In this document: piece after piece, positions 47,430 through 56,226 of the stretch
Numbering within the stretch: the stretch's first letter is position 1
Layout: every line of letters starts with the position of its first letter
DNA from: Rubrobacter_A sp965214435
GTDB taxonomy: Bacteria > Actinomycetota > Rubrobacteria > Rubrobacterales > Rubrobacteraceae
DNA: 64,000 nucleotides
Direction of reading: 5' to 3'
Assembly: GCA_965214435.1 (NCBI GenBank)
Contig: OZ243960.1
Coordinates: forward strand, 2,418,001-2,482,000
Translations under genes and position numbers: made by a program
Notes under the pieces: model-generated
Seen by the model: the letters and a program-made list of their open reading frames with translations, nothing else
Databases searched by the model: none
Told to the model about the DNA's origin: nothing

Positions 47430-47957
47430 GTGTCGAAAAAGAGCGTCGAGAGGAGCCGTACGTTGGCAGGCGAGGTCGAGCGGATCTTTGTAGCCCCCGA
47501 AGGCAGCGTGGACATGGAGCGGGTGGAGGAGATAGAAGCGGTAGCGGGCTGCGGGCTTAAAGGGGACCGCTACTGCGAGGGAACCGGGTACTGGACACCG
47601 TTCGGGGACGTGTGCCAGGTTACGCTCATTCAAGCTGAAGACTTGGAGTATATCGAGACCGAACTCAGCCTCAGCGTCTCGGGCGGCGAGCACCGGCGCA
47701 ATATAATCACCCGCGGTATAGACCTGAAAGAGTTGGCCGGGCTCCCCGGCGGCGAGTTCCGGGTCGGGGAGGTCGTCCTGCGCTACGACCGGCCACGCCC
47801 CCCGTGCAAGCACATCCAGGACGTTACCGAGCCTGGCATGACCCGGGCGCTCGTGGGCCGCGGCGGCCACTGCGCCAGGGTTGTGGAGCCCGGTTGGATC
47901 CGCGAGGGTGACGAGGTGGCGGCCGTGGAAGCCGGGTACCGCGCACACCGAACCTAA
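47430..47957 (+). CDS. MOSC domain protein
   Basis: A 175-residue protein with the MOSC (molybdenum cofactor sulfurase C-terminal) fold: GLKGDRYCEGTGYWTP, QVTLIQAEDLEYIE, EHRRNIITRGIDLKELAG and the conserved Cys in RPRPPCKHIQDVTEPGM. Family members bind molybdenum cofactor and move sulfur or reduce N-oxygenated compounds; the specific role is unknown. GTG start at 47430; GTTAAGATC at about 47400 may be its -10. Confidence 0.88.
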   Translation: MSKKSVERSRTLAGEVERIFVAPEGSVDMERVEEIEAVAGCGLKGDRYCEGTGYWTPFGDVCQVTLIQAEDLEYIETELSLSVSGGEHRRNIITRGIDLKELAGLPGGEFRVGEVVLRYDRPRPPCKHIQDVTEPGMTRALVGRGGHCARVVEPGWIREGDEVAAVEAGYRAHRT

Positions 47958-48005
47958 CTAGCTAGCGCCCCTGGAATAAAACGCTGCCCGCCGTAAAATA
48001 CAGCC

Positions 48006-48278
48006 ATGAGTTTCCGTCAGATATTCGTGTGCGTCACGCCGGGCGAAGGTCGCTGCGGGGCCAAAGGCGGCGGCGAGGTATTTGACCGGTTCCGGGCGGA
48101 GGTCGAGAAGCTCGGGTACGACCCGTCGGTCGTGCTCCGCAACGCCTGCACCCGGCGGCACGAAGTAGGCCCGGTAGTCTTTATATTCCCCGACGACGTG
48201 TGGTACACACGCGTGACCCCCGGCGACGTACCGGGAATAGTCAAGCGTCACCTCGTGCAGGATAAAGTCGGGACCTAG
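48006..48278 (+). CDS. Thioredoxin-like [2Fe-2S] ferredoxin with a Cys-to-His ligand change
   Basis: A 90-residue protein whose fold matches thioredoxin-like ferredoxins: IFVCVTPGEGRCGAKGG at the N-terminus, GPVVFIFPDDVWYTRVTPGD and a C-terminal IVKRHL. The usual ligands are two N-terminal Cys and a CxxxC pair. Here C9, C17 and C48 are present but the fourth position is H52 (CTRRH). A Cys3-His cluster, as in mitoNEET-type proteins, is possible; otherwise the cluster is lost. TAAAAT lies 9 bp before the ATG. Confidence 0.8.
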   Translation: MSFRQIFVCVTPGEGRCGAKGGGEVFDRFRAEVEKLGYDPSVVLRNACTRRHEVGPVVFIFPDDVWYTRVTPGDVPGIVKRHLVQDKVGT

Positions 48279-48286
48279 CTTTTAGC

Positions 48287-49540
48287 TTAACCCGGCTTTC
48301 CGAACCCGAGCCGTCCGATGGTCCGCTCCATGGCCCAGTCAGCGCCCGTAGAGAACCGGCCGCGGCGGCTCTGGGCGTAGTAGAGAAAAACGCCGCGATA
48401 GAGCGCTTGGGCGGCGGGTCCCCGCAACTTCTTGCCCGCGGCGTCGGCCACCGCGCTCTCTGGCCCGAGGCTTACGATGTAGCCCCGGTCGGAGTACTCA
48501 AAGGGCCGGCGCCTTCCACCGGATACCCTAGCCCCGAGGTCGCGGGCGGCCCATGGACCTTGCTGGACGGCTACCGCCGCGGTCGGTGGCAGTGGCCCGT
48601 GCCGGGGATCGTTGTAGACGCCGGAGTCCCCGAGTATGTACACCTCCGGGTGTCCGGGCGGTGCCAGGTAGCCGTTTACCGGTCTGCGGCCGTCTTTGCC
48701 CCGTGTTCCCGGTAGATGGGTGGTGAGCGGTGAAGCTTTCGCGCCACCGGCCCAGACGCCGACCCCGGCTGGCAGCCGTTCTCCGGCGGTTTCGAGCCAC
48801 CCGTCCTCGGCGGCGGTGACAGCCGCGTTCAACCAGACCTCGACGCCGAGCTTCGATAGCTCTCTAACGGCGACCTCGTGGAAGTACGGGTCCAGCCACC
48901 CCATAAGGCGCCCGGTGGCTTCGAGAAGGACCACGCGAGGCTCGGGAGTCCTCTCCGGGGACCGGGCGGTCCGCTTACGGAGGTAGTCGAAGAGGGCTGC
49001 TACCTCAGCCGCTAGCTCGACCCCGGTCGCTCCGCCGCCGACGATCCCGACGACGGGCCGTTCGGGGCCGGTGCGGGAGGCTTCCAGCGCCCGGTGCCAG
49101 AACGCGGCGAGCTTTTCACGGAGCTCTAGCGCATCTTCGAGGGTCCAGAACGTCTGTAGACTGCTCAAAGCTTCCGGCGGTTGCGTAGCGACGCTGCCGG
49201 GGGTAAAAACCAGGTACTCGTAGCCAACGGAGCCCGCGGAAGTTTCCAGGGTGCGGGACGCGGGGTCCAGCCCGGTCACCTCGGCTTGCAGAAAGCCGCA
49301 GCGGTTTTTGCAGAGCCGGGGTATGGAGCTCTGGATGCTTCTCGGGTGTACGCGCCCGACGGCGACCTCGTGGATCAAGGGTACAAACGGGTAGTCCGTC
49401 GCCTGGTCTATAAGGAGCGTCCTGCCCGGCCGCCGAAAGTGCTGGGGTAGGTGGCGCACAAATGAGGCCCCGGCGAAACCGGCCCCGACGACCACCACGC
49501 GGGCCTCGTTCTGCCGGGCTGTGTTACCCGAAGTCCTCAA
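48287..49540 (-). CDS. Second NDH-2-like NADH dehydrogenase
   Basis: A 417-residue FAD/NAD oxidoreductase: VVVVGAGFAGASFVRHLP binds FAD, GIVGGGATGVELAAEVAALF binds NADH, and VYILGDSGVYNDPRHGPLPP precedes AAVAVQQGPWAARDLG. The C-terminus has a short amphipathic stretch for membrane contact. The TTG at 49540 has GAGGAG upstream. It is convergent with the ferredoxin gene and divergent in sequence from the NDH-2 at 31009-32403. Confidence 0.85.
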   Translation of the reverse strand: MRTSGNTARQNEARVVVVGAGFAGASFVRHLPQHFRRPGRTLLIDQATDYPFVPLIHEVAVGRVHPRSIQSSIPRLCKNRCGFLQAEVTGLDPASRTLETSAGSVGYEYLVFTPGSVATQPPEALSSLQTFWTLEDALELREKLAAFWHRALEASRTGPERPVVGIVGGGATGVELAAEVAALFDYLRKRTARSPERTPEPRVVLLEATGRLMGWLDPYFHEVAVRELSKLGVEVWLNAAVTAAEDGWLETAGERLPAGVGVWAGGAKASPLTTHLPGTRGKDGRRPVNGYLAPPGHPEVYILGDSGVYNDPRHGPLPPTAAVAVQQGPWAARDLGARVSGGRRRPFEYSDRGYIVSLGPESAVADAAGKKLRGPAAQALYRGVFLYYAQSRRGRFSTGADWAMERTIGRLGFGKPG

Positions 49541-49733
49541 ACGTCTCCTCTACCGGAAGGTTTGCCGAAAACCAGTATAACCGTCGGGTAAAGCTCCCGG
49601 TGGTCAGGACGGCGCTTTACAAATTCGGCCGGTGTCCTTACACTCTGGAACACACCGGTGTCAGACCGGAAGCAGGGGATTACTTGGGAAGTGTTTTTTA
49701 GAACAGAGCTTCTAGCATAGAGCTAGAAAGGGG

Positions 49734-50060
49734 ATGGGTTTGGCGATGGAGGAATCATTTTCGGAGGGTATAGCTCCCGGCCTCATAGTCCGGCACAACA
49801 ACCGGCGTCTCGGGGAGCTGGGACCGGCGGAAGCCTCGGGGCGTCTGATATCCGGCCAGATATCTTTTTCCGAGTTCGTGGACCAGGTCGGCGATGGGTT
49901 CCGGGACCTGCTAGAGTTTATGACCGAGCATGACCTCCACCCGGGAAGACCCGACGACGTACTCTACTGTATCGAGTACCACGCCGGCGCAACGGAGAAG
50001 GAAACCCTGCGCGGCCAACTCGCTGAACTCTACGAACTCAGGGCCCAGAGCGGTATCTAA
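49734..50060 (+). CDS. Hypothetical protein
   Basis: A 108-residue acidic soluble protein, start ATG 49734 after AAAGGGG. GRLISGQISFSEFVDQVGDG and VLYCIEYHAGATEKETLRGQ are its most distinctive parts. No family recognised. The 190 bp upstream of it holds a CCGGTGT/ACACCGG hairpin at about 49632-49661 and no gene. Confidence 0.65.
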   Translation: MGLAMEESFSEGIAPGLIVRHNNRRLGELGPAEASGRLISGQISFSEFVDQVGDGFRDLLEFMTEHDLHPGRPDDVLYCIEYHAGATEKETLRGQLAELYELRAQSGI

Positions 50061-50171
50061 TAGAGGGTATCGTCCGGCGCCGGGCGGGGTAGAATCCCCG
50101 GGGACTCGAACAGCGAGTCCCGCGACAGGAGATAATACGACCCGCGACAGGCGGACAAAACCGGAGGTAAT

Positions 50172-50393
50172 ATGGACGATGAAGCTCAGAAAAGGGCGGT
50201 AGAGATTCTCGCGGCTCTGCTGGCCCACGTACTGTCCGACCGGGTCGCGAACCGTTTGATCTCCGAGCCCGAGTATCGCAGGGTCCGGGATGATGCTAAA
50301 GAAGCCCTGATCAAGGGAGGCTTCCGGTTTGTTTCGGTAGTACTGGCCTCGGTCGTTATCCGGCAGTTCGTCGCCAAACGCTGGGGCGCCTAG
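50172..50393 (+). CDS. Hypothetical small membrane-tail protein
   Basis: A 73-residue protein with a strong ribosome site (GGAGGTAAT) before ATG 50172. The N-terminal 45 residues are charged helix; FRFVSVVLASVVIRQFVAK near the C-terminus is an amphipathic or tail-anchor segment. No family recognised. A GGGACTCG/CGAGTCCC hairpin lies 60 bp upstream. Confidence 0.65.
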   Translation: MDDEAQKRAVEILAALLAHVLSDRVANRLISEPEYRRVRDDAKEALIKGGFRFVSVVLASVVIRQFVAKRWGA

Positions 50394-50583
50394 CAGATCG
50401 GCCTACAAAGCCGTAGGTCTATGATTGCTGCGCCAGCAGAGCGCTACGGTCGGTCCACAAAACCCTGACAGAGTCAGCAACCATGTCCAGGTCTGTTTCT
50501 AAATCCCAGATTATCTAGTAGGCTGGCCCGGAGTGTGGTGCCTGGTTCGTGTTTGGCGGACCGCTCTACGCTATCATGTCGGC

Positions 50584-51882
50584 ATGTTGAGCGTAGCCAT
50601 AGCTGTACTGCTAATAGTCGGGATATTCTTGGCGCTTTCGTTCGCCCTCAGCCGGGAGACCCGCGAGGTCGAGAGCGCCCGCGACACGGAGTATGTGGAA
50701 CTGGATGGCTCATGGGTCCACTACCGGATAGCGGGTGCCGGCCCGCCGGTCGTGCTGGTCCACGGCTGGCTCTCATCCTCCAGGGTTTGGGAGCCGCTGG
50801 CTAAGAAGCTGGCGCAGAACTTTACCGTTTATATGCTGGACCTTCCCGGATTCGGGGGGTCGGACAAGCCGCTCTCCGGTTACGGCCTCCGGCCCGGCAG
50901 CCGACTACTGCACGCCTTTTGCGCCGAGTTCGGGATCACCGACGCCGCGGTCGTCGGCCACGATATAGGCGGCGACATGGCGGTAAAGCTCGCCGCAGAC
51001 TACCCGGACGCGGTAAGAAAACTCGTCCTTGTCGCGGCGCCGGCCAAAGAAGATCATATAGACCTCCCGACCTCTTTGTGGCTTGCGACAGCACCGGTGG
51101 TAGGTCCCGTATTCTATGTCCTCGGCCGCAGTCTACAGACCCTGCGGCGGTGGTGGATGCGGTCTTTCGTCTCGAACGCCGGTGACCTGCCCCGGCAGGC
51201 CGTCGAAGACGCCGGACGCTCGACCCCGGCCGCCGTGGGCCAGAGTCTCAAAGCGGTCCGGCGTGAGCTGTCCCGCGATCGCCTCGTCCGCCAGGCTCGC
51301 CGGGTAAAAGCTCCGCTACTCGTGGTCTCCGGGGAGGAGGATCAGATCGTCGACCCGGACGCCGCCAGGGTCTGGGCCGAGATTATGCCGGAATCCGAAG
51401 CGCTTTCTATCGAAGGTTGCGGTCACCTGCCGATGGCCGAAGAGCCGGCCGCCTTTGAAGACCGGGTGCTGTCTTACCTGGAGGGACGCAGTGGTGCCCT
51501 GCAAAACTCCCGAAACCCGGAGGCGCTCTCCGCGCCCGGCACCACCGGACCCTCATCGGAAGACCGGCCGATGGTACACCGCAAACGCAGCGGTAGTTAC
51601 ACTAAGAGTTCCGGCCGTGGAACCGAACCGGACGCCGGAGCATTTGCGGATGCTCCGGCGTCCGGTGAGCCCGCCGGCAACGGTAACCGGAGCTATCCGA
51701 GCTACGCGGGCCGGAACAGAAAAACCAGAGATTTTGTTCCGGAGTTACCAAAAGACCTCTTTCAGTGGCCGGATGCTCAGGGTTCATTCCGCCGGAAGCC
51801 GGGGAACGACCCGGCCGCCGAACCGACGGGGGAGACCGGCGGGGAAGACCTCCTCGGAGAAGAGAGAGAAGGCTCCGGCTAG
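50584..51882 (+). CDS. Membrane-anchored alpha/beta hydrolase with Asp nucleophile and disordered tail
   Basis: About 432 residues. An N-terminal membrane segment (about 2-20) anchors it. The hydrolase domain has VVLVHGWLSSSRVWE and the elbow VVGHDIGGDMAVKLA, where D127 replaces Ser, the pattern of epoxide hydrolases and haloalkane dehalogenases. GEEDQIVDPDA and GCGHLPMAEEP hold the likely acid and His. From about residue 310 a Ser/Pro/Gly-rich tail of 120 residues is likely disordered. ATG 50584 begins the membrane helix; an ATG-less extension to 50533 is unlikely. Substrate unknown. Confidence 0.78.
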   Translation: MLSVAIAVLLIVGIFLALSFALSRETREVESARDTEYVELDGSWVHYRIAGAGPPVVLVHGWLSSSRVWEPLAKKLAQNFTVYMLDLPGFGGSDKPLSGYGLRPGSRLLHAFCAEFGITDAAVVGHDIGGDMAVKLAADYPDAVRKLVLVAAPAKEDHIDLPTSLWLATAPVVGPVFYVLGRSLQTLRRWWMRSFVSNAGDLPRQAVEDAGRSTPAAVGQSLKAVRRELSRDRLVRQARRVKAPLLVVSGEEDQIVDPDAARVWAEIMPESEALSIEGCGHLPMAEEPAAFEDRVLSYLEGRSGALQNSRNPEALSAPGTTGPSSEDRPMVHRKRSGSYTKSSGRGTEPDAGAFADAPASGEPAGNGNRSYPSYAGRNRKTRDFVPELPKDLFQWPDAQGSFRRKPGNDPAAEPTGETGGEDLLGEEREGSG

Positions 51883-52164
51883 GTCCGCGACACCTCTTCG
51901 CTCCTCCACCATCAACCCGGACAACCCCGGTTACGGTCCGATACCTCTGCCGGCGCGAACGTTTTCCGCCGCTACCCGGAGTTCCGGAGCTTGGATAACG
52001 GGGAACTTGTTAAGCCGGTGGGAAACGGGGAATGAATAGCCGAGGAATCGGGCTGTAGAGGTCTTTGCCGCCCGGGTGCGTAAATTCCCAACCGCAGAGG
52101 ATCGGACGAGTGTGCACGAAGATCAGGTTTACGTTTCGCGCCGGAGACCGTACGGGGACCGGGC

Positions 52165-52875
52165 GTGAGAGTTAGCGTCGTAGTCCCGACTTTAAACGAA
52201 GAGGGTAACATCGGCGACCTGCTCTCGGACCTCGCCGCCCAGACCCGATCGCCCGACGAGATACTGGTCGTTGACGGCAACTCCTCGGACGGGACTGCCA
52301 GGGTCGTCCAGACATTCCCCGAAGTACGGCTACTCGTAAACTCTCCTTCGGTCTCGGAGCAGCGCAACCTGGGTGGCCGGAGAGCCTGCGGGGACTTGCT
52401 GGTTTTTCTGGACGCCGACGCGCGGCTGTCGAAGACGTTCTTTGAGAAGTTTGTCGAAAGGTTTGAAAAGCGGCGGTTGGACCTGGCGTGCCCGGTATTC
52501 CTGGCACCGGACGAGTCTACCCACTCGATAAAAGGTGTGCACGCGTTCTTCAACGTTACCTTTGTAGCGTTACAGAAGATATTGCCTTCCGGTTCGGGGC
52601 AGTGTATAGCCGTCCGGCGAAAAGTCTTTCAGGAGAGCGCGGGCTTTGATACCAGCCTTACCTTTGCCGACGATGTGGAGTTGATCCGGCGTCTCTCCAA
52701 AGGGCGCAGGTTCGGTGTTGTACTCAAAGCTCTCTACGTCTCCGACCGCCGGTTCAAGAAGTATGGTATGCGGCAGACAGTCTCAAGCCTGCTGCTCATG
52801 TCCCTGATCTTCACCCTCGGCCGTTTCCGTTGGGCGAACCGGATCGAGTACAAGTTCGGGGACTATGGTTCTTGA
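52165..52875 (+). CDS. Family 2 glycosyltransferase
   Basis: A 236-residue GT-A enzyme: VSVVVPTLNEEGNIGDLL, ILVVDGNSSDGTARVV, LLVFLDADARLS (DxD) and FADDVELIRRLSKG. A hydrophobic C-terminal patch (SLLLMSLIFTLGRF) suggests membrane association. GTG start at 52165. It may act in cell-surface glycan or glycolipid synthesis. The 280 bp before it (51883-52164) shows no gene. Confidence 0.85.
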   Translation: MRVSVVVPTLNEEGNIGDLLSDLAAQTRSPDEILVVDGNSSDGTARVVQTFPEVRLLVNSPSVSEQRNLGGRRACGDLLVFLDADARLSKTFFEKFVERFEKRRLDLACPVFLAPDESTHSIKGVHAFFNVTFVALQKILPSGSGQCIAVRRKVFQESAGFDTSLTFADDVELIRRLSKGRRFGVVLKALYVSDRRFKKYGMRQTVSSLLLMSLIFTLGRFRWANRIEYKFGDYGS

Positions 52876-52887
52876 AAGGAGCTACGC

Positions 52888-53550
52888 GTGAAGCTGACTA
52901 TTTTCGGGGCTACGGGGCCTACGGGCCGGCGGCTGCTCGAACGTGCGCTCGCCGAGGGGCACGAGGTAACGGCGTTCGCCCGCAGCGCCTCGAAGTTGAA
53001 CGTGAGCCACGAGCGTCTGCAAATCGCCGGGGGCGACGTATTCGACTACGGGCCGGTCGAAGAGGCTGTGGCCGGCCAGGAAGCGGTGATCAGCGTTCTC
53101 GGTGGTAAACCGAGCAACCCGCTAAAACCCTCTCGTACCGGCGACCCGGACGGTCCGGGCTCTAACGGTGCCCGGAACATCGTCCGGGCGATGAACGAGC
53201 ACGGGCTACGGCGCTTTATCTGCCAGACGGCGTGGGGCACGGCCGAGAGTAAACAAGACCTTGACCTTCCGGGTTCCGTCTTCGTGAACGTCCTGATACC
53301 GGTATTCCTGCGGGACGACTACGCGGACAAAGAAGAGCAGGAGCGGATCGTGCGTTCCAGTGATCTCGACTGGACGATAGTTCGCCCGATGGCGCTGACC
53401 AACGGTCCCTGGACCGGCAACTACCGCATCGGCGAGCACCTCAAACCGGGGCGGAAGTTCCGTATCTCCCGCGCCGACGTCGCCCACTTTCTGCTGCGCC
53501 AGCTAGACAGCGACCGCTACGTCCACCACACACCGACAATCGGTTACTAA
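52888..53550 (+). CDS. NAD(P)-binding SDR-like protein (NmrA/BLVRB type)
   Basis: A 220-residue Rossmann protein: LTIFGATGPTGRRLLERALA binds NAD(P), DVFDYGPVEEAVAGQEAVIS and WTIVRPMALTNGPWTG match atypical SDRs such as biliverdin/flavin reductase-like enzymes. There is no canonical YxxxK. GTG start after AAAGGAG. Substrate unknown. It lies 12 bp after the glycosyltransferase gene and may be coupled. Confidence 0.82.
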   Translation: MKLTIFGATGPTGRRLLERALAEGHEVTAFARSASKLNVSHERLQIAGGDVFDYGPVEEAVAGQEAVISVLGGKPSNPLKPSRTGDPDGPGSNGARNIVRAMNEHGLRRFICQTAWGTAESKQDLDLPGSVFVNVLIPVFLRDDYADKEEQERIVRSSDLDWTIVRPMALTNGPWTGNYRIGEHLKPGRKFRISRADVAHFLLRQLDSDRYVHHTPTIGY

Positions 53551-53556
53551 TCGCGC

Positions 53557-54174
53557 CTAGATCTCCTTGCGCAAATACAGCCAGTTCCGGATGCCTAGAG
53601 CGTAGGCGGTGAGCAGCGACCGCTGCCGGGAGACCTCTTTATATCCCTCGCTCTCGTAGAGCTTGCGGGCGTTGGCGTTGTTGTCGCTGACGTGCAGACC
53701 GACTGAATCCTTACCGGTCTCGCGACCCATGTCTTCGGCCGCGTGCAGGAGGGTGCGGGCCATTCCGTGGTTGCGGTAGTCGGGTGAAACGACGAGCCGC
53801 TCGACGTAGGCTTCGGAGCCGCGGGCTGCGTACCGGGGGTAGGAGAGGAGCGCCGAGGCCCGGACGGCGGAGAAAAACCCGAGGTTGCTTTTGAGGTCCT
53901 TCCAGAGCCCCCGGGCCAGCGCATCATCGTCAGAGGCGGTGACCCTCACCCCGACGCTCGCGGCAACCCCGCCGTCGGCTTCTATCACGAGCGAGGAGAC
54001 GCCGCCGACCGCGTGCTCCAGGCTCACCCAGGCGTCCATGATCTTTACCGCCCGGTCTATGTGCTGCCCGAAGACGGGCCGAAACTTATCGTCAAATCCC
54101 TCGACGACGAGTGCCGAAATGGCCGATTCGTCTTCTTCCCTGGCGGGCCGCACCGTAAAAGGTTTCTCCAGCAT
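53557..54174 (-). CDS. GNAT family acetyltransferase
   Basis: A 205-residue N-acetyltransferase: AYVERLVVSPDYRNHGMART is motif A with the acetyl-CoA loop, and LHVSDNNANARKLYESEGYK is the C-terminal motif. ATG start at 54174. Substrate unknown. It lies 33 bp downstream of the ABC permease gene on the same strand. Confidence 0.85.
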   Translation of the reverse strand: MLEKPFTVRPAREEDESAISALVVEGFDDKFRPVFGQHIDRAVKIMDAWVSLEHAVGGVSSLVIEADGGVAASVGVRVTASDDDALARGLWKDLKSNLGFFSAVRASALLSYPRYAARGSEAYVERLVVSPDYRNHGMARTLLHAAEDMGRETGKDSVGLHVSDNNANARKLYESEGYKEVSRQRSLLTAYALGIRNWLYLRKEI

Positions 54175-54206
54175 CAGAAGCTCATGCTACCAGACCCGGA
54201 CCGGGC

Positions 54207-55001
54207 TCAGTCGATCAGCCGTCGGCGCATAAAGTAGATCGGCACCCACGCGAGCAGCCCCGTAAAGACTATTATCCACAGAACATCCCCCAGGATCGCC
54301 GGTGTCGGTCCGGTAGCGAGCCCCCGGCAGACGTTGACCGCGTGGTACAGCGGGGTGAACCAGGCGATCGTGGGCACCGGAGCCGGAAAGCCGCTTATCG
54401 GGAAGAATACCCCGCTAAACAGGAACAGCGGTGTTATGACCAGCGTAAAGTAGTAGCCGTAGAGGTCTATGGTGGGTATAAGGCTCGTGAACAGCGTACC
54501 CATGACGCTGAACATAATGCCGGTCAAGAGGATCACGAGCGGAATGAGCACTGCCCACGGCGAGGAGACGAGACCGAGCGCCGTGATCACCGCCAGGAAA
54601 ACGGTCCCGTAGAGCGCGGCCCGGGTGCCGGCCCACAAATATTCTCCGGCAAAAATGTCCTCCACGTTTACCGGGGTGGTGGATATGGCCTCGTAGACCC
54701 GGTCTATCTTGAGCTTCACGAACGTGTTGAAGGTGCTCTCGAAAGACGCGGCGAACATGGCGTTGCTCGCTAGGAGACCCGGCGCTATGTAGTTCACGTA
54801 GCTCACGCCCCCGATACCGCCCTCCTGGATAAACGCCCCGAGCCCGAGCCCGAGCGCCGCCAGATACAGGAGCGGCTCAAAGAAGTTCGGGAAGAGTAGC
54901 GTCTTCCAGTACTTCCTGAATATCGTGACGTTCCGCTGCCACACCCGGTAAGCGCCGCGCGGCGAAGGCACGAGTTTTGAGAGCGAACCGGCCTTTCCCA
55001 T
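54207..55001 (-). CDS. ABC-2 type exporter permease
   Basis: A 264-residue membrane protein with six hydrophobic segments, resembling NodJ/daunorubicin-type ABC-2 permeases: WQRNVTIFRKYWKTLLFPNF, LGAFIQEGGIGGVSYVNYIA, YINYIAPGLLASNAMFAASF-like region and VEDIFAGEYLWAGTRA. It forms an exporter with the ATPase; its ATG overlaps the ATPase stop by one base (TGATG). The exported substrate is unknown. Confidence 0.88.
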   Translation of the reverse strand: MGKAGSLSKLVPSPRGAYRVWQRNVTIFRKYWKTLLFPNFFEPLLYLAALGLGLGAFIQEGGIGGVSYVNYIAPGLLASNAMFAASFESTFNTFVKLKIDRVYEAISTTPVNVEDIFAGEYLWAGTRAALYGTVFLAVITALGLVSSPWAVLIPLVILLTGIMFSVMGTLFTSLIPTIDLYGYYFTLVITPLFLFSGVFFPISGFPAPVPTIAWFTPLYHAVNVCRGLATGPTPAILGDVLWIIVFTGLLAWVPIYFMRRRLID

Positions 55002-55969
55002 CAGTCGCTCAGAGCCCTTCCCGTCAGGCTCAGGAATACGTCTTCAAGTCCTGCCCGGCGCTGGAGCGTATCGTTTACCGCGACGCCGGCCTCCCGCACG
55101 CTCCGCACCAGCGCCTCGGAGTCCGGGGTGTAAGCCACGAGCGCCTCGCCGGTGCGCTCGAACGCTGAAGCACCGGGTTTACGGCCCAGCATCGCTTGTA
55201 GCTGGTCCAGGGTTTCGGCATCGGCCCGGAACTCGACCACCTCGGGGCTGACGTGCTTCTCGATGAGGTCTCGCGGCGTGCCGCCCGAGATGATAACGCC
55301 GCCCTCCATGATCACCAACCGGTCGCAGAGCTGGGCGGCCTCTTCCATGTAGTGCGTGGTCAGGATAAGGGTCTTGCCCCGCCCGGTAAGCTCGCGGAGC
55401 TTGTCCCACACCAGGTGACGGGCCTGCGGGTCGAGCCCGGTCGTCGGCTCGTCGAGGACGACGAGGTCCGGGTCGTTTATTAGGGCGCGGGCTATGAGCA
55501 GCCGCCGCTTCATACCACCGGATAGCTGCTCGACCCTTGAAGTGGCCTTGTCTGTTAGCTGGACGAACTCCAGAAGCTCCTTGGCCCGGCTCCGGGCGAC
55601 CTTTTTCTTGAGATCGAAGTAGCGGCCGTAGACCAGTAGGTTCTCTTCCACAGCGAGGTCTTCGTCGAGGTTGTTCTCCTGGGGGACGACCCCGATGCGG
55701 CGTTTGACCCGCCGCTCTTCATCGCGGACGTCGAGACCGACGACCGTAAGCTCCCCGGCGGTCGGGACCGCGGCGCCGTAGATCATCTTCATCGTCGTAG
55801 TCTTGCCCGCCCCGTTCGGCCCGAGAAACCCGAAGCACTCGCCCCCAAAAACCTCGAACTCGATGCCCTTTACGGCCTCAAAACCCTTGTAACTTTTCCG
55901 GAGCCCGCTCGCGTACAGCGTGGTCTCCACCGTCCGGGCCCGCGCGCCGTCCCGTATCCCGGTGCTCAA
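55001..55969 (-). CDS. ABC exporter ATP-binding protein
   Basis: A 322-residue ATPase of the DrrA/NodI type. Walker A GPNGAGKTTTMKMI, Q-loop in VVPQENNLDEDLAVEEN, signature LSGGMKRRLLIARAL, Walker B LVVLDEPTTGLDP and H-loop LTTHYMEEA are all present. A C-terminal regulatory domain of about 90 residues follows. TTG start at 55969 after GGAGAG. The 257 bp beyond it (55970-56226) shows no gene. Confidence 0.94.
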   Translation of the reverse strand: MSTGIRDGARARTVETTLYASGLRKSYKGFEAVKGIEFEVFGGECFGFLGPNGAGKTTTMKMIYGAAVPTAGELTVVGLDVRDEERRVKRRIGVVPQENNLDEDLAVEENLLVYGRYFDLKKKVARSRAKELLEFVQLTDKATSRVEQLSGGMKRRLLIARALINDPDLVVLDEPTTGLDPQARHLVWDKLRELTGRGKTLILTTHYMEEAAQLCDRLVIMEGGVIISGGTPRDLIEKHVSPEVVEFRADAETLDQLQAMLGRKPGASAFERTGEALVAYTPDSEALVRSVREAGVAVNDTLQRRAGLEDVFLSLTGRALSD

Positions 55970-56226
55970 ACGTTCTCTCCTGTCTAAACTTTGTTACGGC
56001 CCTTTATACTATCTGATGGGCCTGAAAGACCTGTACGCTGAATCTCTCAAAAAGCCATAACCTGTCCGGTCCGCTACCTTAGAGTGGATGGCACACAGGT
56101 TTACCGCTGGCAGCTTGACACATCGGCATCACCGAATACCATATCTCCGCGCCGGGAGCCGCGGCTCTAGAAGTTAGAGAGTTTCTACCGGACCCGCGTC
56201 TTAAAGCTTCAAGATCAGGAGTAGGT

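Noticed and set aside
49630..49662. tRNA-like hairpin upstream of 49734
   Set aside because: Only a single CCGGTGT/ACACCGG stem is present, with no cloverleaf or T-loop sequence.
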